Shown here in pieces: positions 8,225 to 16,887 of a stretch of DNA of 64,000 nucleotides. The first letter of the stretch is position 1. Each line of letters begins with the position of its first letter. The stretch is from NCBI GenBank assembly GCA_016192145.1, contig JACPUT010000006.1, positions 558,001 to 622,000 on the forward strand, written 5' to 3'. The translations under genes were made by a program, and so were the position numbers. Source of the DNA: Acidobacteriota bacterium (GTDB lineage: Bacteria; Acidobacteriota; Holophagae; Holophagales; Holophagaceae). The notes under the pieces are model-generated. The model worked only from the letters and a program-made list of their open reading frames with translations. It was not told where the DNA came from and did no database searches.

Positions 8225-9463
8225 CTAGAACACGAAATCCAAGGCGAGGCTGGCCACACGGGCGCGGCCGTTCCAGGCGGGGTCCGAACGCCACCACAGC
8301 TGGCGGGTGTGGGAACCTGCGTGGATGGCATCCACCTGGGCCTTCAGGCAGAGGTTTCGATGCAGGTCCCACCGCAGGCCCAGGGATAGGGCGCGCTGGT
8401 CATTGCGGTTGGTGGCGAGGTATTGCTCCACGCCCGCGTTGAGGGGTTGGAAGGGTGGGGCGTCCGGCAGCCCCGTGGCTCGCTTCGGAAAGGCTGTCTT
8501 CACCGCGGAGAGATTCACGTAGGGCGTCCAGGCTCCATGGCGCAAGCTCAGGGTGAGGTAGCCGGCGTGGCTGGTGGGGAGCGCGGGCGTCGGGGAGGTC
8601 GTTCGGCTGAGGTTCAATTGGGATCGGAAGGCCCCCTGCTCGAATTCGAGGCCCAGGGAGAGGTAGCGCGCCCATTTGCCGGTGATGGCCAGTTCATCGG
8701 CCAGGGCGGCCGCCGTGGGGCTCACGCCCGCCACCACGGGATCCCTCAGGCCCGCCAGCAGGCCTTCGATCTCGGGATTGAACTCGGATTTGAACTGGAG
8801 CCGGGCCAAGGCGACCCGGAGCCACCACCCCCCCTTGCGGCAATCGAAGTTGGTGCCCATGAGCGGAGAGCCTCTGAGGTCGAAGGTGGAGCGCTCCGAA
8901 GAGGGGATCCGGCCATTTGCCTTGCCCGCGAACAGCTTCCAGCGGGCGAACCCCCCGCCCAAGGGGCCGTGGAAGACGAGGTCCCCCCCGTCGAAATCGG
9001 TGATGGGGATGCCCCCGTAAAACTCCACCGGAGGCCGGACCCACAGGTAGGAGTACCCCACGTTCCGGGTATCGGCGAGCTGGTAGACGTCGAAGCCCAG
9101 ACGCCCGGCCCGGATGTCCACCTGGTCCGAAGCTCGCCATTGGAGGAAGGCCCAGGTCACCTCGGGAGTGAACGTGTCATCGAAGCGGCGGCTGGCCACG
9201 GCCTGGGCCACGGCCTCCCAGGATTCGCTGAAAAGGTAGTTGGCCTGGAGCCCCACCCGGGAATCGACGCCCGCCTCAAGGCCGCGCTTGGCCCCCTTGG
9301 GCTGGGAGACGTCGCGGATGAACTCCGACTGGTCCGTGCTGCTGCGGACCACGCCCAGGGTGCCGAAACCCCGCAGGGTGAAGGCCGAGGCCGGATCTTG
9401 AGCCAAGGCGAACCCGGAGAGGATCAGGAGGCTGCCGGTGCGGAGCAGGGCGCGGGTCGGCAT
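8225..9463 (-). CDS. Outer-membrane porin-like beta-barrel protein
   Basis: The 412-residue product has a signal peptide (MPTRALLRTGSLLILSGFALA) and alternating hydrophobic/aromatic strands throughout. It ends in ALDFVF with a C-terminal Phe, typical of outer-membrane barrels. Segments such as ARGFGTLG-like strands and a YLWVRPPVEFYGG turn recall gram-negative general or phosphate-selective porins. It is the first gene of a minus-strand trio with the PstS-like and HAMP proteins. The start at 9463 is chosen because the signal peptide begins there. Confidence 0.7.
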   Translation of the reverse strand: MPTRALLRTGSLLILSGFALAQDPASAFTLRGFGTLGVVRSSTDQSEFIRDVSQPKGAKRGLEAGVDSRVGLQANYLFSESWEAVAQAVASRRFDDTFTPEVTWAFLQWRASDQVDIRAGRLGFDVYQLADTRNVGYSYLWVRPPVEFYGGIPITDFDGGDLVFHGPLGGGFARWKLFAGKANGRIPSSERSTFDLRGSPLMGTNFDCRKGGWWLRVALARLQFKSEFNPEIEGLLAGLRDPVVAGVSPTAAALADELAITGKWARYLSLGLEFEQGAFRSQLNLSRTTSPTPALPTSHAGYLTLSLRHGAWTPYVNLSAVKTAFPKRATGLPDAPPFQPLNAGVEQYLATNRNDQRALSLGLRWDLHRNLCLKAQVDAIHAGSHTRQLWWRSDPAWNGRARVASLALDFVF

Positions 9464-9483
9464 GGGAAATCCTTGGCGGACTA

Positions 9484-9867
9484 TCACGTCCGCCTATTAT
9501 CGGCCGCGCCCCCTGGCCCGGTGAATCCGGTTTCAGGATCGGCGATCCAGGCCATCCGCCCCACCTCCGGCACGTCGTAGGGGCCCGCCATCACCCGGCC
9601 CCCCAGGGCCTTCGCACGCCCGGCCGCTTCATCGGCCTGTGCAACCCGCACGTAGCTGTTCCAACGGGGCAGACCCAAAGGGGTCGGGGCCTGGAAGGCC
9701 CCGGCCACGGGATCCTCCTCGAGCATGGCCAGCGCGTATCGGCCGCCCGCCGACGGCACCTCGCACCAGGCCCACCCGAGGAGGCCCGTGTAGAACGCCC
9801 TGGCGGCGATGAGATCGGAGGTGAAGAGTTCGGGCCAGCAGAAGTGGCCCAGAGGAGCGGCGGGCAT
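9484..9867 (-). CDS. VOC (glyoxalase/bleomycin-resistance fold) family protein
   Basis: A 127-residue single-unit VOC protein: FCWPELFTSDLIAARAFYTGLLGW at the start and a second half with PYDVPEVGRMAWIADPETG, the common pattern of two beta-alpha-beta-beta-beta modules. The usual metal ligands are only partly visible, and the end (GFTGPGGAADNRRT) deviates from the typical FALWQ tail. Function not predictable. It is divergent from fabG across about 117 bases, which must carry both promoters. Confidence 0.75.
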   Translation of the reverse strand: MPAAPLGHFCWPELFTSDLIAARAFYTGLLGWAWCEVPSAGGRYALAMLEEDPVAGAFQAPTPLGLPRWNSYVRVAQADEAAGRAKALGGRVMAGPYDVPEVGRMAWIADPETGFTGPGGAADNRRT

Positions 9868-9984
9868 GGCGAACTCCGGGAAGCGCCCAGCCTACTCCCC
9901 TTTCGAGGTGGGAGGCGCGATCCCGCGGAGGGGCCTCGGGCCTCATCCGGGCCTGTACACTGGAGCTTCCCAACTGGAGGCCCC

Positions 9985-10731
9985 ATGTTCCGTCTCGATG
10001 GCAAGATCGCGCTCGTCACCGGCGCCAGCCAGGGCATCGGCGAGGCCATCGCCAAGTCCCTCGCCCAGCAGGGGGCCCTCGTGGTCTGCGCCGCCCGCAC
10101 CGAGGCGAAGCTGAACGCCGTGGCGGAGGCCATCCGCGCGGCGGGCGGCAAGGCCGACGTGGTGGTCATGGACCTGGGGAGCACCGAGAGCGTGAAGGCC
10201 GCCGTGGCCACCACCCTGGAGCGCCATGGCGCCCTGCACATCCTCGTGAACAACGCCGGCATCACCCGCGACAAGCTCCTCATCCAGATGAAGGAGGACG
10301 ACTGGGACGCCGTGATCAACACGAACCTCAAGGGCGCCTACACCGCCATCCAGGCCGCGACGAAGGCCATGATGAAGCAGCGCACGGGCCGCATCATCAA
10401 CATCGCCTCCGTGGTGGGCCAGATGGGCAACGCCGGGCAGGCCAACTACGTGGCCGCCAAGGCCGGGCTCATCGGCCTCACCAAGTCCGTGGCCCGGGAG
10501 CTGGCCAGCCGCAACGTCACCGCCAACGCCGTGACCCCCGGCTACATCGAGACGGACATGACGGCGGGCCTGCCCGGGGAGGTGAAGGCCGAGTTCACGA
10601 AGAGCATCCCCCTGGGACGCATGGGCAAGCCCGAGGACATCGCGGCCGCCGTGTGCTTCCTCGCCTCCGACGAGGCGGCCTACGTCACCGGACAGATCGT
10701 CAGCGTCAACGGCGGCATGTTGATGCCCTGA
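9985..10731 (+). CDS. fabG: 3-oxoacyl-ACP reductase FabG
   Basis: FabG reduces 3-oxoacyl-ACP with NADPH in fatty acid elongation. The 248-residue SDR protein has the cofactor motif TGASQGIG (residues 11-18), NNAG near 90, the catalytic Ser in NIASVVGQ, the YVAAK Tyr/Lys pair near 155 and the C-terminal SVNGGMLMP. The closeness to FabG, and not to a generic SDR, is inferred from these and from plsX-fabD nearby. CTGGAGG precedes the ATG at 9985. It stands apart from fabD, with eight or more unrelated genes between. Confidence 0.9.
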   Translation: MFRLDGKIALVTGASQGIGEAIAKSLAQQGALVVCAARTEAKLNAVAEAIRAAGGKADVVVMDLGSTESVKAAVATTLERHGALHILVNNAGITRDKLLIQMKEDDWDAVINTNLKGAYTAIQAATKAMMKQRTGRIINIASVVGQMGNAGQANYVAAKAGLIGLTKSVARELASRNVTANAVTPGYIETDMTAGLPGEVKAEFTKSIPLGRMGKPEDIAAAVCFLASDEAAYVTGQIVSVNGGMLMP

Positions 10732-10787
10732 GGGTTTATTCCGCTCGGTGAAGCGGCTGGCCGTCTCTTTATGGCACCCTGACTTCG

Positions 10788-12722
10788 ATGCATTCCCCGG
10801 TCCCTGAATCCAAGTCCCTCCGCGAGCGTGTGCGGGAGGCCTGGCGGGCCTTCTCCTTCCGCAGGCACGGGCCCTGGATCGCGCTGATCCTGGGCCTGGG
10901 GCTGTGGATCGGCACCGAGGGCGGTTGCTTCACGCAGATGCTCCTCTGGTGGGGCGGCGTGGTGCTCACCTTCCGGGGGCTCGGGTGGCTCTGGCGAAAG
11001 ATGCTCTTCCGGGTCTCCCGGCGGCTGTGGGCCATCCTGGGGTTCCTCTCGGTGCTGCCCGTGCTGGGCCTGGCGGTGCTGCTGATCTCCGTGAGCTGGC
11101 TCGCGCTCGGCGCGCAGGTGAGCCGCGCCACCCAGCAGAACCTGGAGGCCTGGGAACAGGCCGTGCGCCTCGCCAACTCCCAGGCCTCGGATCGGGATGC
11201 GATCCTCGCGCTGCGCACCCACGGCCAGGCCTGGGTGACCCACGTGAAGGCGTTGCCCAAAGGCGTCAAAGGGAACTTCGTGGGCCTCGTGTGGGACCGC
11301 ACGCCCAAGGGCGATGGCGAGGGGCTCCATGGTGGAAATGAAGATTCCTTCCTGCTCGGGGTCCACCGCGAGCCGGGGGGCTTCCGCCTGCTGAGGCTCG
11401 AGCTGAGCCGCCTGGGTATCCAGAGCCAGGCCCTCATGGGCGGCGCCATCACCTACCGGATCCAGCCCACGAAGGAGGGCCGCGAGGCCGGGAGGAAGGA
11501 GGATGGCAAGAACCACGTGGCCACCCGGGTCGTGGAGGAAGTGCTGGCCACCTGGATCCAGGGCGAGCGCCCCACGGGCCGGGGCCTGCTGGCCCCCTTC
11601 AACCTGCCTCCGCAGGACCTCCCCATGCTGGAGTGGGCCACGGGGCGGCCCCTCCTTATGAACGTGCGGCCGGAGACGAGCCTGGGGGCCCTATTCCGCG
11701 GCTATGCCACCCGGGAGCGGCAGCCCTTCTCCGAAGGCACCGCCATCGCCATCGCGGCCGTGATAGGCCTCCTGTTCTTCATCGCCCTGGGCCAGCTCGT
11801 GGCGACGATCCTCGGCCTGCGCATGGCCTGGTCCCTGGGCGGCTCCGTGGATGACCTGCACAAGGGCGTGCAGCGCCTGGCCGCGGGGGATTTCGGCGCC
11901 CGCATCCGCCCCCGCACGAAGGATCAGATCGGCCACCTCGCCGAGTCCTTCAATGCCATGGCGGCCCAGCTGCAGTCTTCCCTGCATGAGCGGGAGGTCC
12001 GCATGCAGCTTGAGGAAGAACTGCGCGTGGCCCGGGAGGTGCAGACGCGCCTGCTGCCCGACGTCGCCACCTTCGGCCTCGGCGCCCAGGTCCAGGCCAC
12101 CCTGCTGCCCGCCCGGGAAGTGGCCGGCGACTTCTACGATCTGCATCGCTTGCCCGATGGCCGCCTCGCCTTCCTCGTGGCGGACGTGAGCGGCAAGGGC
12201 ACCAGCGCGGCCTTTTACGCCGCCGAGCTGAAGGGGATGGTGGCCGCCCTCGGCCCTGCCCTCGGGGATCCCGTGGAGGCGGCGGACCGCCTCAACGCCA
12301 TCTGGTGCGGAACCCACGACAAGCGCACCTTCATCACCCTCGCCTTTGGCACCTTCCACCCCGCCACCGGCGCCTTCGCCTTCGTCCGCGCGGGCCACAC
12401 CCCCGGCTTCCTGCGACGCCTGGATGGGACGGTGGAGCGGCTGCAGCCCCGGGGCCTCGGCATCGGCCTCACCGCCAAGGGCTTCCGCGAGCGGCTGGAC
12501 CTCTGCGAAGGCCGCCTGGCACCCGGCGAGACCCTGCTGCTCTTCACCGACGGCCTCAGCGAAGCCCACAGCCCCGAGGACGCCCTCTACGGCGACGACC
12601 GCATCCTCGCCGTGCTGGCGGGCGCAGCGGATCCGGTGCCGGCGCTGCTGGCGGACGTGGCCGCGTTCACGGGGGATGGGCCCTTGGCGGATGATCTGAC
12701 GCTGATGGTGTTGCGGGGCTGA
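10788..12722 (+). CDS. RsbU-type PP2C phosphatase with HAMP domain
   Basis: The 644-residue protein has N-terminal membrane helices (about residues 28-108), an extracytoplasmic region to about 315, another TM helix (about 318-340), a HAMP domain (about 345-400), a short coiled linker (EEELRVAREVQTRLLP) and a SpoIIE/PP2C catalytic domain (about 430-643). The acidic metal-binding motifs are visible as REVAGDFYDL, VADVSGKG and LLFTDGLSEA. Relatives dephosphorylate anti-anti-sigma factors in partner-switching pathways. No anti-sigma or STAS partner gene lies in this window. Starts 56 bases after fabG. Confidence 0.85.
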   Translation: MHSPVPESKSLRERVREAWRAFSFRRHGPWIALILGLGLWIGTEGGCFTQMLLWWGGVVLTFRGLGWLWRKMLFRVSRRLWAILGFLSVLPVLGLAVLLISVSWLALGAQVSRATQQNLEAWEQAVRLANSQASDRDAILALRTHGQAWVTHVKALPKGVKGNFVGLVWDRTPKGDGEGLHGGNEDSFLLGVHREPGGFRLLRLELSRLGIQSQALMGGAITYRIQPTKEGREAGRKEDGKNHVATRVVEEVLATWIQGERPTGRGLLAPFNLPPQDLPMLEWATGRPLLMNVRPETSLGALFRGYATRERQPFSEGTAIAIAAVIGLLFFIALGQLVATILGLRMAWSLGGSVDDLHKGVQRLAAGDFGARIRPRTKDQIGHLAESFNAMAAQLQSSLHEREVRMQLEEELRVAREVQTRLLPDVATFGLGAQVQATLLPAREVAGDFYDLHRLPDGRLAFLVADVSGKGTSAAFYAAELKGMVAALGPALGDPVEAADRLNAIWCGTHDKRTFITLAFGTFHPATGAFAFVRAGHTPGFLRRLDGTVERLQPRGLGIGLTAKGFRERLDLCEGRLAPGETLLLFTDGLSEAHSPEDALYGDDRILAVLAGAADPVPALLADVAAFTGDGPLADDLTLMVLRG

Positions 12723-12882
12723 GGCGGGTTGGGCCTTTACCGTGAATCCACGAGGCAGTGGATCGAGCCGAGTTCCTGATTTTGTGCGATGGGCCCCGTG
12801 ATTGATGGGGTAGGAATTTGACTTTCGAAATCAACAGCCCGACGGTGTAGCGGCAGTGTTTGGTGCATTGAGAGGTTTGGCG

Positions 12883-13506
12883 TCATTTGCCATGGCATTT
12901 CTTATATTTCTTCCCGCTTCCACAAGGGCACGGATCGTTAACTCTGATCCCCATGAATGGATCTTGCGAAGCGAAGTAGTTGTTGATGACCACAGAGGGG
13001 TGTTGCTTCCCTTGTTTTCGTGACTGCAACCAAGTGAGGAACGCAATCACGCAAGCCAATAGCCCATAGAACTCTCCGGAGTTTTGCGGAACGAGGAGAG
13101 TCCGAAACGCTGTGAGCTGAGGCGCTAGTTCCTCTACTTGCTCAATGACCTTTGTCTGGGAGTGGCGCTTCTCTCGCGCCTCGACGAAGGTCTCCTTCAA
13201 TCTCGCCAACATCTCTTCTGAGGCCGGAAGAGCATTGATTTGTCCGACCAAAGCCTCTAACGCTGGGATAGAGATGATCGCATTGTGCGACTCGCAAAGC
13301 GGGCATTGAAGAACGATGTTACTGATACTCCCAGAAACCATACCTTCAGCCAGGGCATGAAAACACTTGCCGCACAGCAAATCAATAGAGCCTGTACCCT
13401 TCAGGAACGGGCCTTTAAAACCATCTCCAGCGGTGAGAACAGAGGCCCTCTCCGCTTCCGATGGAGATATGACCTGCAGCCGAAAGGAAGTTCTTCGAGC
13501 GGTCAT
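12883..13506 (-). CDS. Zinc-ribbon protein with TM helix and SEC-C motif
   Basis: The 207-residue product contains CGKC and CPLC pairs (about residues 45-72) suggesting a zinc ribbon, a helical region, one hydrophobic helix near 147-163 (EFYGLLACVIAFLTWL), and a C-terminal SEC-C metal-binding motif, CPCGSGKKYKKCHG. SEC-C motifs occur in SecA and in many accessory proteins, where they bind zinc. I do not recognise a specific family. Its base composition is far more AT-rich than that of flanking genes, and its codon use differs, consistent with horizontal acquisition. Confidence 0.65.
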   Translation of the reverse strand: MTARRTSFRLQVISPSEAERASVLTAGDGFKGPFLKGTGSIDLLCGKCFHALAEGMVSGSISNIVLQCPLCESHNAIISIPALEALVGQINALPASEEMLARLKETFVEAREKRHSQTKVIEQVEELAPQLTAFRTLLVPQNSGEFYGLLACVIAFLTWLQSRKQGKQHPSVVINNYFASQDPFMGIRVNDPCPCGSGKKYKKCHGK

Positions 13507-13584
13507 GATAGTTGCTCCTCTATGGAGGTGATGAAGCCTAACTCCTCATTTTAGGACTACCAACGTGTTCGAAAATTAATGGCG

Positions 13585-14034
13585 CTAGTAATAGCCTGGG
13601 ACGTAAAGAGAACTGATGAGTTGGCCGCTAAGTTTGAACTCGTAGCTGTCGCGAACTGGAGGCCCCAGGTCCGATGAGTGGACTAGCTGGATTGAAACTA
13701 CATCTCCGACTACTCGGTGACCTAAGATTGTGAAACTCTCGTGATGACCACCATTATTGAATTGGCGCCGATGCGAGATGTACTGATCTAGCCTCCATGC
13801 AATATCACCTGCACACTCCATAAAATCACTGGTGCAGATCAATCGGAGCAATTCATAGTCTTTTGAATTCAGTGCCTCTACAAATAGGTAGCACCTGCGA
13901 ATTCCAATATCGGAGATTGAGCCCTGCGTCTTGTGAACCATCAAGGAGGATGGTCTACCACATCCCGTGTAAACAGATGCGGCAGCACAAATTGAAAGAA
14001 GGAAACTGGTATGCCATCGATTCGGTCTACGCAT
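13585..14034 (-). CDS. Hypothetical lipoprotein
   Basis: The 149-residue product starts with a positively charged signal (MRRPNRWHTSFLLSICAAA) ending in a VYTGC lipobox, so it is probably a lipoprotein. The mature part has no motif I recognise; a sequence of about 100 residues with FVEALNSKDYELLRLIC could be an NTF2-like or similar small alpha/beta fold, which is only a guess. It lies in the same AT-rich islet as the SEC-C gene. A start 17 codons upstream is possible but would bury the signal peptide. Confidence 0.55.
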   Translation of the reverse strand: MRRPNRWHTSFLLSICAAASVYTGCGRPSSLMVHKTQGSISDIGIRRCYLFVEALNSKDYELLRLICTSDFMECAGDIAWRLDQYISHRRQFNNGGHHESFTILGHRVVGDVVSIQLVHSSDLGPPVRDSYEFKLSGQLISSLYVPGYY

Positions 14035-14153
14035 GATTGAGACGCCTAACTTTGGAATGTGCGTAACTGAGGAATGACTGGTCAATTCTTACTATTCCTT
14101 GCTCTGACTAATTGCGTGAATTCTTACCACCGGTGGCTGGCTGACAGGGCGCC

Positions 14154-16850
14154 CTACCGCACCCGCTTTTCCAACCCCGGCGCCTCTTCCGGACACACGC
14201 GCTTTGCGATCGACACGGCCCGCACCCAGGCGTCGCGGGCCTCCTTGGGTTTCCCTTGGGCGGCCCTGAGATCACCGAGCGCGGCGAAGACGAAGGGATC
14301 TTCGTTTCGGAGGGCGAGGGCCTTTTCCACGAGGGGTCCGGCGGTTGCGGGGCGGGCGGGGAGCTGGGCCTGGGCGAGGCCGGCGAGGGCGCGGGCCTCC
14401 ATCTCGGGGTCGGCGGTGGCGGCGCCGATGGCCTGGGCGGCGTGATCCTGGGCCATGGATTCGCCGGGCCGGCCTTCCAGGCGGGCGAGCTTGGCGAGCT
14501 CCAGGTGGGCGAGCCCTTCCAGGGGTTTGCGCTGGAGCTCCACCGCCAGGTCCAGGGCGCGGCGCAGGATCTCCCGGGCTTCGGCGGGCCGGCCCTGGAG
14601 GCGGGCGAGGATGCCGAGGTTGAGCAGAGGCACGATGAGACCGGGACGATTGCCCGTGGCTTCCCGGAGGGCCATGCCCTCCTTGAGCAGGCCTTCCGCT
14701 TCTTGGAACCGCAGGCGGCCGATGGCCACGTCGCCGAGGTTCACGAGGGCGAAGGCCTGGGTGATGGGTTCCTTCTCGCCCTTGGCCCAGGCGAGGTTGG
14801 CCTCGTAGAGGGCCTGGGCCTCATCCAGGCGGCCCGCATCCTTGGCGAGGATGGCGAGGTTGTTCCGGATGTGGGCGACGTCGCGTAACTGTCCGAGTTG
14901 TTCCTGGGCGGCGAGCGCCTGCTTCAGGCTGGCCTGGGCCCTGGGCGCATCCCGGCGCCACATGTGGATGAGGCCCTGGTTGTTGAGGAGGGCCGCTTCG
15001 TCATCCCGATCCCCCAGGCGGCGCGCGAGATCCAAGGCGAGGTCGGCATCGCGCAGGGCCTGATCGAAGGTGCCCTTCTCACTGCCATCGAGCACGAGGT
15101 TGAGGAGGGCTCGGAGTTCCGTGCGGCGCAATCCCTGGGCCCGGGCGGCGAAGCGCGACCACTGGAGGGTGGCCCGGCTGGAAGCTTCGCCCCCCTGGGC
15201 CTCGAGGATGCCCTGACGCAACACGGCCAAGGCGAAATCCGGTGCCAGGGCCGTGGCGCGCCGGAAGGCAGCGAGGGACTCCTTGGACTGGCCCTGTTCC
15301 AGCAAGCGGGTGCCCTCGGCGAAAGCGGTGAGCGCCTCGGGGGGCACCTGGTATTCCGGCAGCCGCACGCGGCCCAGGGGCGCCACGGCCTTGAGCAGGT
15401 CGTCGGCGGCATTCCGGGCCAGGGTCTGCACGGCACCGGGCTGGGCGGCGGGCAGGCCCACGGTGCTGCGGGCCCGGGTGCGGCCCTGGAGATCCTTCAG
15501 TTCCAGCGCCACGATGAGGCGATCGCCCTCCTGCCGGGCCGCGCCCTGAAGGAGCAGCTCCACGCCGGATTGGCGGAACTGGGCGGAGGGGTCCGTTCCC
15601 CCCCGCTTGAGCAGGGCGGCCACCTCCTCGGGGGGCAGCACGCTCAGGCGGGGGCTCTCCGCGAGCAGGCTGCCGATGAGTTCCGGGAGGGCGCCGCCCA
15701 GCTCCAGGGCCCGCTTGGCATCGAGGTTCCCCTCCTGCAGGGGGAGGATGGCGACCCGCGCGGGATGCCGGGCCACGAGATCCGCGATGGCACCCCGGCC
15801 CTGGAGCCAGGCGAGACCACCGCCCAGGAGGAGGGCGGCGGCCCCCGCGCCGACGGCCCACCGCATGGCGGAGGGGGGGGCGAGTTCGCGATCCAGGATG
15901 GCCACCACCTGGGCCGCCGTGGGCCGCAGGAGGGGTTCCCGGGCGAGCAGGGCCTCCAGCAATTCCCGAACGCGGCGGGGCAGGCGGCGGGGCTGGGGAA
16001 CGCGGTTCCCCTTGACCACGTTCTGCAGGCGCTCGCGCCCCTCGCCGGGAAAGGGGTTGCCGCCGAAGAGCATTTCCCAGGCCACCACGCCGAGGGTGAA
16101 GAGGTCGCTGGGAGGGCCCACCTTCTTCCCCGAAACCTGTTCCGGGCTGGCGTAGGCGGGGCTGCCCATGAAGAGTCCCGCCTGGGTCATCCCCTCCCAC
16201 ACGTTGGGGCCGGAACGCAGGGCCCGTTGGGAGCCGGATTCCCGGGATGGGCTTGCGGACTGGGTTTCCCCCCGCTCGGTGAGGAGGGGAAGGCCGGGCA
16301 CGGTACTGGGGGTATCCACGGACCCCTCGGAGCTGAGGCGGGCCAGGCCGAAATCCAGCACCTTGGCCTCGCCCTGGGCCGTGACGATCACGTTGGAGGG
16401 TTTCAGATCCCGGTGCACGAGGCCCTTGGCGTGGGCCGCCTCCAGCCCCCGGGCCACGCCCCGCAGGAGGCCCAGTTTCACCTTGAGGTTGAGGCCGACG
16501 GCGGCTTCGTCCAGGCGGCGCCCATCGATCCACTCCAAGGCGAGCAGGGGCTGGTCGCCCACTTCGACCCAATCGAACACCTGGCAGACGTTGGGATGGT
16601 TGAGCTGGGCGAGGGCCAGGGCCTCTCGCTTGAAGCGGGCCCGGGTCTCCTCATCCCGCACCTGCTCCGGGTGCACGGCCTTGAGGGCCACTTCGCGCTC
16701 CAGCACCGCGTCCCAGGCCTTGGCCACCTCGCCCATGCCCCCGCGCCCGGCCAGGGCCAGCACCTCGAAGCGCTCGAGCAGGCGCATGCCCGGCTGCAGG
16801 CGGAAGCCGGAGCCACTATCGAAGGGTTGGGGCCGGGAAGGGTTGGACAT
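14154..16850 (-). CDS. Transmembrane Ser/Thr protein kinase with TPR sensor region
   Basis: The 898-residue protein has a Hanks-type kinase domain (about residues 25-315). It shows the glycine loop GRGGMGEV, the ATP Lys in VALKAVHP, the catalytic HRDLKPSN and DFG. One TM helix follows (about 328-350), and then an extracytoplasmic half rich in tetratricopeptide-like repeats (about 490-880, such as LNNQGLIHMWRRD and VNLGDVAIG). This is the PknB-like layout common in Acidobacteriota and Myxococcota. Targets are unknown. It lies 37 bases downstream of xseA on the same strand. Confidence 0.9.
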   Translation of the reverse strand: MSNPSRPQPFDSGSGFRLQPGMRLLERFEVLALAGRGGMGEVAKAWDAVLEREVALKAVHPEQVRDEETRARFKREALALAQLNHPNVCQVFDWVEVGDQPLLALEWIDGRRLDEAAVGLNLKVKLGLLRGVARGLEAAHAKGLVHRDLKPSNVIVTAQGEAKVLDFGLARLSSEGSVDTPSTVPGLPLLTERGETQSASPSRESGSQRALRSGPNVWEGMTQAGLFMGSPAYASPEQVSGKKVGPPSDLFTLGVVAWEMLFGGNPFPGEGRERLQNVVKGNRVPQPRRLPRRVRELLEALLAREPLLRPTAAQVVAILDRELAPPSAMRWAVGAGAAALLLGGGLAWLQGRGAIADLVARHPARVAILPLQEGNLDAKRALELGGALPELIGSLLAESPRLSVLPPEEVAALLKRGGTDPSAQFRQSGVELLLQGAARQEGDRLIVALELKDLQGRTRARSTVGLPAAQPGAVQTLARNAADDLLKAVAPLGRVRLPEYQVPPEALTAFAEGTRLLEQGQSKESLAAFRRATALAPDFALAVLRQGILEAQGGEASSRATLQWSRFAARAQGLRRTELRALLNLVLDGSEKGTFDQALRDADLALDLARRLGDRDDEAALLNNQGLIHMWRRDAPRAQASLKQALAAQEQLGQLRDVAHIRNNLAILAKDAGRLDEAQALYEANLAWAKGEKEPITQAFALVNLGDVAIGRLRFQEAEGLLKEGMALREATGNRPGLIVPLLNLGILARLQGRPAEAREILRRALDLAVELQRKPLEGLAHLELAKLARLEGRPGESMAQDHAAQAIGAATADPEMEARALAGLAQAQLPARPATAGPLVEKALALRNEDPFVFAALGDLRAAQGKPKEARDAWVRAVSIAKRVCPEEAPGLEKRVR

Positions 16851-16887
16851 GGGGCAGCACCCACGCTAGCAGGGCCGGAGAGCGGGG

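Noticed and set aside
12722-12882. Short open frame in the left edge of the low-GC islet
   Set aside because: It is out of phase with any signal and overlaps the SEC-C gene; no coding evidence.
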